From contig NZ_JBAWKD010000001.1 in the NCBI RefSeq assembly GCF_037095735.1, forward strand, positions 744,001 to 808,000: 64,000 nt of DNA, written 5' to 3'. The notes beneath the pieces are model-generated. The model was not told where the DNA came from and did no database searches. It saw only the letters and a list, made by a program, of their open reading frames with translations. Numbering within the stretch: position 1 is the stretch's first letter; each line of letters opens with the position of its first letter. Positions 1 to 7,972 of the stretch are shown piece by piece. The DNA comes from Frigidibacter sp037095735. Lineage in GTDB: Bacteria; Pseudomonadota; Alphaproteobacteria; Rhodobacterales; Rhodobacteraceae. The translations under genes and the position numbers were made by a program.

Positions 1-305
1 AGCCGACCCTCCGCCATCGCGTGCCGGTGGCGAACGGCGCCCGCGTCCCTCCGCCATGATCTTCCGATGCGCCCGGCGATGCCCGGGCTGGCACAAAGCG
101 GGCGCGGTGTGGTCTGCCCTCCGCCCGTCCCGACAGGCGCCGATCCCGATACCGGGCGACGCTGGACAGGCCCCCACCTCTCCCCTGTCCGCCGAGGCCG
201 CCGGGCGCAGGCCCGGCCCCCCGCTGCATCCGCCGCGCATCCGCGCTATGATCGGGATCCGAATCCCCCCCCGGACCCCCGGCCCCCCGAACCCCGCGCG
301 CCCCG
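1..305. other. Region upstream of imuA, no gene recognised
   Basis: I see no convincing coding region here; the open frames are G+C-bias artefacts. A TATGAT hexamer at 247-252 resembles a -10 element, but the hexamer 17 bp upstream (CTGCAT) is a poor -35. I looked for the alphaproteobacterial LexA patterns (GAAC-N7-GTTC or GTTC-N7-GTTC) expected before an imu cassette and did not find one. The window edge may cut off further upstream signals. Confidence 0.4.
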
Positions 306-887
306 ATGACCGACGCCCTTCCCTTCCCGCCCCGCCCGGGCCGCATGCACGAGGTCTCGGGCCCCGGCGCCACGGCCTTTGCCGCGGCGCTAGCCGCGGC
401 CCTGCCCGGCCCGGTGCTCTGGGTCGCGGAGGGCTGGCGGGCCGAGCCGCTGAACCCGCTGGGCCTCGCGCTCTGGTTCGACCCCTCGCGCCTCTTGCTG
501 GCCTTCGCCCGCGACCGCATCGAGGCGCTGGCCGTCACCGAAGAGGCGCTGCGCCACGGGGCCAGCCGGCTGGTGGTGACCGAGCTGTCCGAGGCCCCCG
601 ACCTGACCCAGGGCCGCCGCTTGCAACTGGCGGCCGGGGCGGGCAACAGCACCTCGATCTGCCTGATTCCCGAGGGCGCGGGCTGCAACGCCGCCGAAAC
701 CCGCTGGGATTGCAAGCCCTTGGCAGACACGGGGGTAGAAGACTCGACTCTGGCCGAATGGAAGCTTACCAAGAACAAATCAGGAACTCTTGGGGGCTGG
801 CATGTCCGGTGGTCGATCTCGGCGCATCGTCTCGATCTGGTTTCCCCGGCTGCCCAGCGACCGGGTGTTGCGCCGCTGGCCCGCTGA
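306..887 (+). CDS. imuA: ImuA-like SOS mutagenesis protein
   Basis: RecA-like accessory protein of the ImuA-ImuB-DnaE2 translesion synthesis system, cytoplasmic and acting at stalled forks. The call rests mainly on position: it immediately precedes imuB and dnaE2 on the same strand. The N-terminal half (alanine-rich, with VLWVAEGW and LVVTELSEAPDLTQGRRLQLAA stretches shared with alphaproteobacterial ImuA-type proteins) fits a reduced RecA fold. At 193 residues it is short, and I see no intact Walker A motif. The gene overlaps imuB by about 86 bp in another frame, so the C-terminal part may be poorly conserved. The ATG at 306 gives the RNA the shortest leader; no strong Shine-Dalgarno sequence is visible. 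Confidence 0.7.
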   Translation: MTDALPFPPRPGRMHEVSGPGATAFAAALAAALPGPVLWVAEGWRAEPLNPLGLALWFDPSRLLLAFARDRIEALAVTEEALRHGASRLVVTELSEAPDLTQGRRLQLAAGAGNSTSICLIPEGAGCNAAETRWDCKPLADTGVEDSTLAEWKLTKNKSGTLGGWHVRWSISAHRLDLVSPAAQRPGVAPLAR

Positions 888-2298
888 GCCCGGCCCCTTC
901 GCCCTGATCGCCCGCGCCGGCAACACCGACCGCCTGCACTGCCTGAACGCCCCGGCCGAGGCCGCGGGGCTGGCGCGCGGCATGGCCGCGGCCGATGCCC
1001 GCGCGCTCTGCCCCGGCCTGATCACCCGCCCCGCCGCGCCCGAGGCCGAGGCGCGGTTCCTTGCCATGCTCGCCCGCTGGGCCACGCGCTGGTGCCCCTG
1101 GGTCGGGCTCGAGGCGCCCGACGGGATCGTGCTCGACCTCACCGGCGCGGCACATCTGCACGGCGGCGAGGCCGCGACGCTCGACCGGCTGCGCGCCAGC
1201 CTCGCGCGCGGCGGGATCACCGCCCGCCTCGGCCTTGCCGGCAGCCGCGGCGCCGCCTGGGCACTGGCGCATTACGGCACGGGCACGGACGTCGCGGACG
1301 GCCCCCTTGCCCCCCTGCCGGTCGAGGCGCTGCGGATCGACCCCGACACCGCCGCCGGCCTGCGCCGCATGGGGCTGGAAACGCTCGGCCAGCTGATGGC
1401 CCAGCCCCGCGCGCCCTTGGCCCGCCGCTTCGGCCCGGCGCTGATCACCCGGCTCGACCAGGCGACCGGCGACCGCGGCGAACAGATCTCGCCCTTGGCC
1501 GAACCGCCCCATGACGCGGTGCGCCTGACCCTGCCCGAGCCGATCGGCCTGACCGACGACCTGCGCGGCCTGACCGCCCGGCTGCTGGAGCGGCTCTGCG
1601 CCAGGCTCGCCGCGCGCGAGGCCGGCGCGCGCAGCCTGCGCCTGACCCTGCGCCGCGTCGACCAGAGCGACACCGAGGTGGAACTGCGGCTGGCCAGCCC
1701 GATGGTCGACCCGGCCCGCATCCTGCCGCTCTTCGACCGTGGCATCGACGCGGTCGACTCGGGCTTCGGCATCGACCAGCTGCGCCTTCAGGCCACGCTG
1801 GTCGAGCCGATGCCGCCGCGCCAGCTCACGCAGCGCGGCGCCGGCCAGAACCGGGCCCGCTCTGCCGCCCTCGACGATCTGGTGACCCGGATCGGCAACC
1901 GCATCGGGCTGGAAAACGTCCAGCGCCTGCTGCCCGCCGACAGCCACATCCCCGAACGCGCCTTCCTGCGCGCGCCCTTCGCCTGGTCCGAGCCCGCGGG
2001 CGGCTGGTCCGCCCCCCGCCCGCGCCCGCTGCGCCTGTTCCCTCCCGAACCGATCGAGGCCGCCACCCGAGAACCGGGCCCGCACCCGCCGCACCGCTTC
2101 CGCTGGCGCCGGATGCGGCTGACCACGCTGCGCGCGACCGGACCCGAACGCATCGCCCCGGAATGGTGGCTCGACGATCCCGACTGGCGCCGCGGCCTGC
2201 GCGACTACTGGCGGATCGAAACGCGCGAGGGCCGCAGGCTCTGGCTCTATTTCACCCCCCAGGACCCCGGCTGGTTCGCGCAAGGGGAATTCGCATGA
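802..2298 (+). CDS. imuB: ImuB, Y-family polymerase-like protein
   Basis: Catalytically inactive Y-family polymerase homologue that bridges the beta clamp, ImuA and DnaE2 during error-prone repair. The 498-residue protein begins with a VSIWFPRLPSDR segment in place of the acidic metal-binding motif of active Y-family polymerases, as expected for ImuB. The palm and finger-like region follows, and a PLRLFPPEP segment near residues 408-416 matches a beta-clamp-binding motif position. I chose the ATG at 802 over the upstream TTG at 790 because a GGGGG stretch lies about 6 nt before it. The stop overlaps the dnaE2 start as ATGA, so translation is coupled. Confidence 0.92.
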   Translation: MSGGRSRRIVSIWFPRLPSDRVLRRWPAEPGPFALIARAGNTDRLHCLNAPAEAAGLARGMAAADARALCPGLITRPAAPEAEARFLAMLARWATRWCPWVGLEAPDGIVLDLTGAAHLHGGEAATLDRLRASLARGGITARLGLAGSRGAAWALAHYGTGTDVADGPLAPLPVEALRIDPDTAAGLRRMGLETLGQLMAQPRAPLARRFGPALITRLDQATGDRGEQISPLAEPPHDAVRLTLPEPIGLTDDLRGLTARLLERLCARLAAREAGARSLRLTLRRVDQSDTEVELRLASPMVDPARILPLFDRGIDAVDSGFGIDQLRLQATLVEPMPPRQLTQRGAGQNRARSAALDDLVTRIGNRIGLENVQRLLPADSHIPERAFLRAPFAWSEPAGGWSAPRPRPLRLFPPEPIEAATREPGPHPPHRFRWRRMRLTTLRATGPERIAPEWWLDDPDWRRGLRDYWRIETREGRRLWLYFTPQDPGWFAQGEFA

Positions 2299-5200
2299 CC
2301 CGCTATGCCGAGCTTGCCGTCACCTCGAACTTCACCTTCCTCACCGGGGCCTCGCATCCCGAAGAGCTGATGATCCGCGCCGCCGAGCTGGGGCTGGAGG
2401 CCATCGCGATCACCGACCGCAATTCCGTGGCCGGCGTGGTGCGCGCCTTCTCGGCCCTGAAGGAGCTTGCCCGGATGCGGGCCGAAGCCGCGGCCGAACA
2501 GCCCGAACAGGCGCCCGAGATCCGCTCGCAGCGCGTGACCGACGGCGCGAGCCGCCAGAGCCGCGCCCCCGCCCCCGCGCCGCTCGCGCCGCTCGAGACC
2601 CCGCTGCCGCGGCTGATCCCCGGCGCCCGGATCGTGCTGCGCGACAGCGCGGTGGACTGGATCGCCCTGCCCACCGACCTTGCCGCCTGGGCGCGGCTCA
2701 CCCGGCTGCTGACCTTGGGCAAGCGCCGGGCGGAAAAGGGCCAATGCCATCTCGACCGCCGCGATCTTCTCGACGCGGCCGAGGGGATGATGCTGATCGC
2801 CCTCCCCCCCGACCCGCTCGAGGGCTGGACCGCCGCGGTCCTGGCCGACCTGAAGCAGATCCGCGCCCGCTTCCCCGCCACCAGCTTCCTCGGCGCCGCC
2901 CCGCGCTATGACGGGCGCGACGAGGCGCGGCTCGACCGGCTGGCGGCGGTGTCGCAGACCACCGGCCTCGCCCTCGTCGCGGCCGGCGACGTGCTGATGC
3001 ACCGCGCCGCGCGCCGCCCCCTGGCCGATGTGCTCACCTGCCTGCGCGAGCATTGCACCATCGACCGGATCGGCCGCCGCCGCCTGCCGAACGGCGAGCG
3101 GCGGCTGAAATCCGGGGCCGAGATGGCGCGGCTCTTCCACCGCTTCCCCGCGGCGCTGCGCCGCTCGGTCGAGATCGCGGAACGCTGCGCCTTCCGCCTC
3201 GACGACCTGCGCTATCACTACCCCGACGAGACCCGCGACGGCGAACCCGCGCAGACCCGCCTCGACCGCCTCTGCCGCGAGGGCCTCGCCTGGCGCTACC
3301 CCGCCGGCGCCAGCCCGCACATCTCGGACCGCGTCACCAAGGAACTGCGCCTGATCGCAGAGATGGGCTATGCCCCCTATTTCCTCACCGTACACGACAT
3401 CGTCGCCGCCGCGCGCGAAAAGGGCATCCTTGCACAGGGACGGGGCTCTGCGGCGAATTCCGTGGTCTGCTACCTGCTGGGCATCACCGAGGTTCCCCCC
3501 GACTCGATCACCCTGATCTTCGAGCGCTTCATCTCGAAGGACCGCGGCGAGCCGCCCGACATCGACGTCGACTTCGAACACGAGCGGCGCGAAGAGGTGA
3601 TCCAGTGGATCTACGAGCGCTACGGCCGCCACCGCGCGGGCCTCACCGGCACCGTGATCCACTTCCGCTCGCGCGCCGCGATCCGCGAGGTCGGCAAGGT
3701 GATGGGCCTGTCGCAGGACGTGATCGCCCGGCTCTCGGGCCAGATCTGGGGCTGGTCCGCCGCCGCCCCCGACGACGCCCGGATCCGCGACGCCGGCATC
3801 GACCCGGCCGACCGCCGCATCCGCCTCGCCGCGCGGCTGATCGCCGAGATCATCGGCTTCCCGCGCCATCTCAGCCAGCATGTCGGCGGCTTCGTCATCA
3901 CCCACGGGCGCCTCGACGAGCTCTGCCCGATCGAGAACGCGGCGATGGAGGACCGCACCGTCATCGAATGGGACAAGGACGACATCGACGCGCTGGGCCT
4001 GCTGAAGGTCGACATCCTCGCACTGGGCATGCTGACCGCCATCCGCAAGGCCTTCGGACTGATCGCGGACCACCGCGGCCGCCGCTACGACCTGGCCAGC
4101 GTCCCGGCCGAGGATCCTGCCGTCTACGACATGCTCTGCGCCGCCGATGCGGTGGGGGTGTTCCAGGTCGAAAGCCGGGCGCAGCTGAACTTCCTGCCCC
4201 GGATGCGGCCGCGCCAGTTCTACGACCTCGTGTGCGAGGTGGCGATCGTCCGCCCCGGCCCGATCCAGGGCGGCATGGTGCATCCCTTCATCAACCGCCG
4301 CCGCGGGCTAGAACCGGTCGAGGATCTCGGCCCCGCGATGATGGAGGTGCTGGGCCGCACCTACGGCGTCCCGCTCTTCCAGGAACAGGCGATGCAGATC
4401 GCCGTGGTCGCCGCCGGCTTCACCCCGGCCGAGGCCGACCGCCTGCGCCGCTCGCTCGCCACCTTCAAGCGCATGGGCACGATCGGCGGCTTCCGCGAGC
4501 GCTTCGTCTCGGGCATGCTCTCGCGCGGCTACGGCGCCGATTTCGCCGAACGCTGCTTCGCGCAGATCGAGGGCTTCGGCAGCTACGGCTTCCCCGAAAG
4601 CCACGCCGCCAGCTTCGCCCGCCTCGTCTACATCTCGGCCTGGCTGAAGCGCCACCATCAGGCGATCTTCACCTGCGCGCTGCTCAATTCGCAGCCGATG
4701 GGCTTCTACGCCCCGGCGCAGCTGGTGCGCGACGCCCGCGACCGCGGGGTCGAGGTGCGCCCGGTCTGCATCAACCGCTCCGACTGGGACTGCACGGTCG
4801 AGCCACGCCCCGACGGCGCCCTCGCCCTGCGCCTCGGCCTGCGCCAGATCCGGTCCCTGCGCGAAGAGGACGCCCGCTGGATCGTCGCGGCGCGCGGCAA
4901 CGGCTATCCCGATGTCGAAAGCCTCTGGCGCCGCGCCGGCATCCGCCCCGACGCGCTGGAACGCCTCGCCGAAGGCGATGCCTTCGCCGCCCTCGGCCTC
5001 GGCCGCCGCGACGCGCTCTGGGCGGCCAAGGCGCTGCGCGCGCCGAAGCCCCTGCCCCTCTTCGGCGCCGAGGGCGAGGGCGCCCGCGAACCCGAAACCG
5101 CCCTGCCCTCGATGACCCTCGGCCAGGAGGTGATCGAGGATTACCTCTCGCTGCGCCTCTCGCTGCGCGCCCACCCGATGGAACTCCTGCGCCCCCGCCT

Positions 5201-5645
5201 GTCCGAAACCGGCCTCACCGACAGCCTGCCCAACGACCGCCTGCCGCAGGCCACGGGCCGGGTGGTGCTGACCGGCCTCGTGATCACCCGCCAGCGCCCC
5301 GGCACCGCCTCGGGCGTGATCTTCCTCACGCTCGAGGACGAGACCGGCGTGGCCAATGTGGTGATCTGGTCGCGCATCTACGAGGCCTTCCGCCGCGCGG
5401 TGATCGGCGGCCGCCTCGTCCGCGTCACCGGCCGGATCGAGCGTGACGGCCCCGTCACCCATGTCATCGCCGAGACGGTCGAGGACCTGACGCCGCTTCT
5501 GCTGACCCTCGGCCGCCCGGTGCTGATCGCGGTCAACGACGGCCGCGCCGACGAGACGCGCCGCCCCGCCGGCGGCTCGATCCGCTCGCCGATGCACCCC
5601 CGCGAACAGGCGAAAGCCATGTTCCGCAGCCGCGACTTCCACTGA
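2295..5645 (+). CDS. dnaE2: Error-prone DNA polymerase DnaE2
   Basis: C-family DNA polymerase III alpha-type subunit used for translesion synthesis and damage-induced mutagenesis. The 1116-residue protein has an N-terminal PHP domain (about 3-210), the polymerase core with the catalytic PDIDVDF motif near 421-427 and the third aspartate in KVDILALG, a helix-hairpin-helix region, and a C-terminal OB-fold. The ATG at 2295 lies inside the imuB stop (ATGA). Oddity: an alanine/proline/glutamine-rich stretch at about residues 60-110 interrupts the PHP domain where other DnaE2 proteins are shorter. A convergent pair of intergenic hairpin repeats follows the stop. Confidence 0.96.
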   Translation: MTRYAELAVTSNFTFLTGASHPEELMIRAAELGLEAIAITDRNSVAGVVRAFSALKELARMRAEAAAEQPEQAPEIRSQRVTDGASRQSRAPAPAPLAPLETPLPRLIPGARIVLRDSAVDWIALPTDLAAWARLTRLLTLGKRRAEKGQCHLDRRDLLDAAEGMMLIALPPDPLEGWTAAVLADLKQIRARFPATSFLGAAPRYDGRDEARLDRLAAVSQTTGLALVAAGDVLMHRAARRPLADVLTCLREHCTIDRIGRRRLPNGERRLKSGAEMARLFHRFPAALRRSVEIAERCAFRLDDLRYHYPDETRDGEPAQTRLDRLCREGLAWRYPAGASPHISDRVTKELRLIAEMGYAPYFLTVHDIVAAAREKGILAQGRGSAANSVVCYLLGITEVPPDSITLIFERFISKDRGEPPDIDVDFEHERREEVIQWIYERYGRHRAGLTGTVIHFRSRAAIREVGKVMGLSQDVIARLSGQIWGWSAAAPDDARIRDAGIDPADRRIRLAARLIAEIIGFPRHLSQHVGGFVITHGRLDELCPIENAAMEDRTVIEWDKDDIDALGLLKVDILALGMLTAIRKAFGLIADHRGRRYDLASVPAEDPAVYDMLCAADAVGVFQVESRAQLNFLPRMRPRQFYDLVCEVAIVRPGPIQGGMVHPFINRRRGLEPVEDLGPAMMEVLGRTYGVPLFQEQAMQIAVVAAGFTPAEADRLRRSLATFKRMGTIGGFRERFVSGMLSRGYGADFAERCFAQIEGFGSYGFPESHAASFARLVYISAWLKRHHQAIFTCALLNSQPMGFYAPAQLVRDARDRGVEVRPVCINRSDWDCTVEPRPDGALALRLGLRQIRSLREEDARWIVAARGNGYPDVESLWRRAGIRPDALERLAEGDAFAALGLGRRDALWAAKALRAPKPLPLFGAEGEGAREPETALPSMTLGQEVIEDYLSLRLSLRAHPMELLRPRLSETGLTDSLPNDRLPQATGRVVLTGLVITRQRPGTASGVIFLTLEDETGVANVVIWSRIYEAFRRAVIGGRLVRVTGRIERDGPVTHVIAETVEDLTPLLLTLGRPVLIAVNDGRADETRRPAGGSIRSPMHPREQAKAMFRSRDFH

Positions 5646-5654
5646 CCCGCCCGT

Positions 5655-5710
5655 TTCGGCTTGGCCGAAATACTCCGGGGGAGCCCGGCACGGGCGGGGG
5701 CAGAGCCCCC
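5655..5710 (+). repeat. Intergenic repeat family A, copy 1 (type 1 unit)
   Basis: Contains GAAATACTCCGGGGG followed by a GGGGGCAGAGCCCCC hairpin. It is paired directly with copy 2, and the same two-unit arrangement recurs at 25585-25711. It lies between convergent genes and could act as a bidirectional transcription barrier. Confidence 0.75.
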
Positions 5711-5718
5711 CCTTCCTT

Positions 5719-5787
5719 CCCGCTTTCGCATTGGTCCAAATATCCCGGGGGTGAGCGGGCAAGGCCCGCGAGGGGGCAGCGCCCCCT
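5719..5787 (+). repeat. Intergenic repeat family A, copy 2 (type 2 unit)
   Basis: Runs from CCCGCTTTCGCATTGG through CAAATATCCCGGGGGTGAG to a GCGGGC/GCCCGC stem and a GGGGGC-AGC-GCCCCC stem. It is almost identical to 25645-25711, and its core CAAATATCCCGGGG recurs at 8500 and, inverted, at 29860. Confidence 0.85.
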
Positions 5788-5822
5788 CTCCGCCCCCTCT
5801 CCCCGACCCCGACCCGCCAGAC

Positions 5823-5850
5823 AAAAAAAACCCGGGCACGAGGCCCGGGT
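5823..5850 (-). terminator. Rho-independent terminator on the minus strand
   Basis: On the minus strand an 8-bp stem (ACCCGGGC with GCCCGGGT, loop CTCGT) is followed by eight T residues. It has the strongest T-tract in the window. It ends transcription from the response regulator gene, or from a small RNA inside that gene's 3' region. Confidence 0.85.
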
Positions 5851-5905
5851 CAGTCCGACAGGGAGGGAAGCCGCGACATGACCCCGTCGCGGGAGGGCTT
5901 GGGTA
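5823..5905 (-). ncRNA. Candidate small RNA or structured 3' UTR
   Basis: On the minus strand the stretch before the terminator folds as a 7-bp stem (CCGCGAC with GTCGCGG, 8-nt loop at 5878-5885). An unpaired CTTCCCTCCC segment follows, then the terminator hairpin. A second CCCTCCC lies just upstream. CU-rich anti-Shine-Dalgarno loops followed by a terminator are typical of alphaproteobacterial sRNAs. No clear promoter is visible, so it may be processed from the response regulator mRNA, whose stop is about 105 nt upstream. A 9-codon ORF (MSRLPSLSD) also fits inside. Expression is unproven. Confidence 0.35.
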
Positions 5906-6009
5906 ATTCGTCTCGGGCGGTTGTGCCGGCCCGGTGAGATCAGAACGTGGCGCCCGCCTGTCGGTTCCGCGCCCCCTTCCGAAAATTCACCGCACCCCGC
6001 CCGACCCCC

Positions 6010-6696
6010 TCAGGCGACCAGCCGGTAGCCCCCGGCCTCGGTCACCAGAAGCCGCGCGTTCGAGGGATCGGGCTCGATCTTCTGGCGCAGGCGATAGATG
6101 TGGGTCTCCAGCGTGTGGGTCGTCACCCCGGCGTTGTAGCCCCAGACCTCGTGCAAGAGCACGTCGCGCGGCACCACCCCGTCCGGCGCGCGATAGAGGA
6201 ACTTCAGGATGTTCGTCTCCTTCTCGGTCAGCCGCACCTTCCGGTCCTTGGCGTCGATCAGCATCTTCATCGACGGGCGGAAGGTGTACGGGCCCAGCTG
6301 GAACACCGCGTCCTCGGACTGCTCGTGCTGGCGCAGCTGCGCGCGGATCCGCGCCAGCAGCACCGGGAACTTGAACGGCTTGGTGATGTAGTCGTTCGCC
6401 CCCGCATCCAGCCCCAGAATGGTGTCGGCATCGGTGTCATGCCCGGTCAGCATCAGGATCGGGCATTTGACGCCCTGCTTGCGCATCCGCCGGCACAGCT
6501 CGCGCCCGTCGGTGTCGGGCAGGCCCACGTCGAGGATCACCAGGTCGAAGATCGAGCCCTTCACCTTCTCGATCGCGTCATGGCCCGAGCCGGCCTCGAA
6601 CACGTCGAAATCCTCGGTCGCCACCAGCTGCTCGCTCAGCGCCTCGCGCAGGTCCTCGTCGTCATCGACCAGCAGCAGCTTCTTCAGGTTGGGCAT
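6010..6696 (-). CDS. OmpR/PhoB-family response regulator
   Basis: Two-component DNA-binding response regulator of 228 residues. The receiver domain (about 6-120) has the acidic pocket D11-D12 and the phospho-acceptor D56 in DLVILDVGLPD, with the conserved lysine in YITKPFKF. The C-terminal winged helix (about 130-225) carries the typical ETHIYRLRQKIEPDP recognition region. I chose the start at 6696 (MPNLKKLLLVDDD) because the frame upstream reads as non-coding arginine-rich sequence and a GGAGA precedes it. No histidine kinase gene is adjacent, so it is an orphan here and its signal is unknown. It is divergent from ribA and is followed by a strong terminator. Confidence 0.93.
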   Translation of the reverse strand: MPNLKKLLLVDDDEDLREALSEQLVATEDFDVFEAGSGHDAIEKVKGSIFDLVILDVGLPDTDGRELCRRMRKQGVKCPILMLTGHDTDADTILGLDAGANDYITKPFKFPVLLARIRAQLRQHEQSEDAVFQLGPYTFRPSMKMLIDAKDRKVRLTEKETNILKFLYRAPDGVVPRDVLLHEVWGYNAGVTTHTLETHIYRLRQKIEPDPSNARLLVTEAGGYRLVA

Positions 6697-6825
6697 CGCG
6701 CGTCTCCGCTCTCTGTCTCGTGGGCATCTGTGTCTTTTCGCTAGCCGCGACATGCGTTCGCGCACCATCCCCGGCAAGATTTGCTACACCGCGCTCACGC
6801 GCACGTGTCGCCTGCGCGGGAAATG

Positions 6826-6854
6826 TTTCAATTTCCGACAGGTCCGACTATCTA
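6826..6854 (+). promoter_or_regulatory. Possible sigma-70-type promoter of ribA
   Basis: TTTCAA at 6826-6831 and TATCTA at 6849-6854 are separated by exactly 17 bp, in the A+T-richest patch between the divergent response regulator and ribA. Each hexamer matches the consensus at three of six positions, so the support is moderate. Confidence 0.35.
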
Positions 6855-6880
6855 ACCCGGGCCTGATGGAGTTTGGCCCC

Positions 6881-7972
6881 ATGCCGCTCGGCCCCACGAT
6901 CCTCGAACGCCTGAACCGCGCCCGCGCCGACCTGCGCATGGGCGTGCCGGTGGTGCTCACGCGGCCCGGCGCCGCGGTGCTCGCCGTCGCGGCCGAGGCG
7001 CTGGACGCCCCCCGCCTCGCCAGCCTGCGCGCCCTCGGCCCCGGGCTGACCATCGCGCTCACCGAACGGCGCGCGGCGACGCTGAAGGCCCGCGCCTATG
7101 ACGGCGATGTCGCGCGGATCGAGATCCCGGCCGAGGCCGGCCTCGCCTGGATCCGCGCCGTGGCCGACCCGGCGCAGGACCTCGCCAACCCGATGAAGGG
7201 CCCGTTCCAGACCGCGCGTGACGGTTCCGCCGACCTGCACCGCGCCGCGATCCGGCTGGCGAAATCCGCGCGCCTCTTGCCCGCGGCCCTCGTCCTGCCC
7301 GTGACCGATCCCGCGGGCCTCGCCCTGGCCGAGGGCCTCACCCTCGTCGACATGGCCGAGGCCGGCCCCGCGCTCGACCTCGCGGCCCCCCTGCAGCCGG
7401 TGGTCAACGCCCGCCTGCCGATGCAGGCCGCGGAAAAGGGCCGCGTCCACATCTTCCGCCCCGATGATGGCGCCGACGAGCATTACGCGATCGAGATCGG
7501 CCAGCCGCCGCGCGACCGCCCCGTGCTCGCCCGCCTGCATTCCGCCTGCTTCACCGGCGATGTGCTGGGCTCGCTGAAATGCGACTGCGGGCCCCAGCTG
7601 CATGCAGCGCTCGGCCAGATGGGCGCCGAAGGCGAGGGCGTTCTGCTCTACCTCAACCAGGAGGGCCGCGGCATCGGCCTTGCCAACAAGATGCGCGCCT
7701 ATTCGCTGCAGGATCAGGGCTTCGACACGGTCGAGGCCAACCATCGGCTGGGCTTCGAGGATGACGAGCGCGACTTCCGCATCGGCGCGGCGCTGCTGCG
7801 CCAGATGGGGTTCCGCTCCGTGCGCCTTTTGACCAACAACCCGGCCAAGGTGCGGATGCTGGAGGCGAACGGCATCGAGGTGGCCGAGCGTGTCCCCCTC
7901 GCCGTCGGCCGCTCGCGCTGGAACAGCGCCTATCTCGACACCAAGGCCGCCAAGTCGGGGCACCTGCTGTGA
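6881..7972 (+). CDS. ribA: GTP cyclohydrolase II with N-terminal RibB-like domain
   Basis: Converts GTP to 2,5-diamino-6-ribosylamino-pyrimidinone phosphate, the first step of riboflavin synthesis. The C-terminal half is a complete GTP cyclohydrolase II. Zinc ligands C223, C234 and C236 lie in HSACFTGD and KCDCGPQL, followed by LNQEGRGIGL and the NHRLGFEDDERDF region. The N-terminal roughly 160 residues resemble a decayed dihydroxybutanone-phosphate synthase domain without its acidic metal-binding motif, so RibB activity is unlikely. The start at 6881 is preferred over the in-frame ATG at 6866 because a GGAG sits 9 nt before 6881. The stop overlaps the next gene's GTG. Confidence 0.93.
   Translation: MPLGPTILERLNRARADLRMGVPVVLTRPGAAVLAVAAEALDAPRLASLRALGPGLTIALTERRAATLKARAYDGDVARIEIPAEAGLAWIRAVADPAQDLANPMKGPFQTARDGSADLHRAAIRLAKSARLLPAALVLPVTDPAGLALAEGLTLVDMAEAGPALDLAAPLQPVVNARLPMQAAEKGRVHIFRPDDGADEHYAIEIGQPPRDRPVLARLHSACFTGDVLGSLKCDCGPQLHAALGQMGAEGEGVLLYLNQEGRGIGLANKMRAYSLQDQGFDTVEANHRLGFEDDERDFRIGAALLRQMGFRSVRLLTNNPAKVRMLEANGIEVAERVPLAVGRSRWNSAYLDTKAAKSGHLL

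Noticed and set aside
1..305. LexA box before the imu cassette
   Set aside because: No GAAC-N7-GTTC or GTTC-N7-GTTC pattern was found in this stretch; the nearest GAAC motifs lack a partner.
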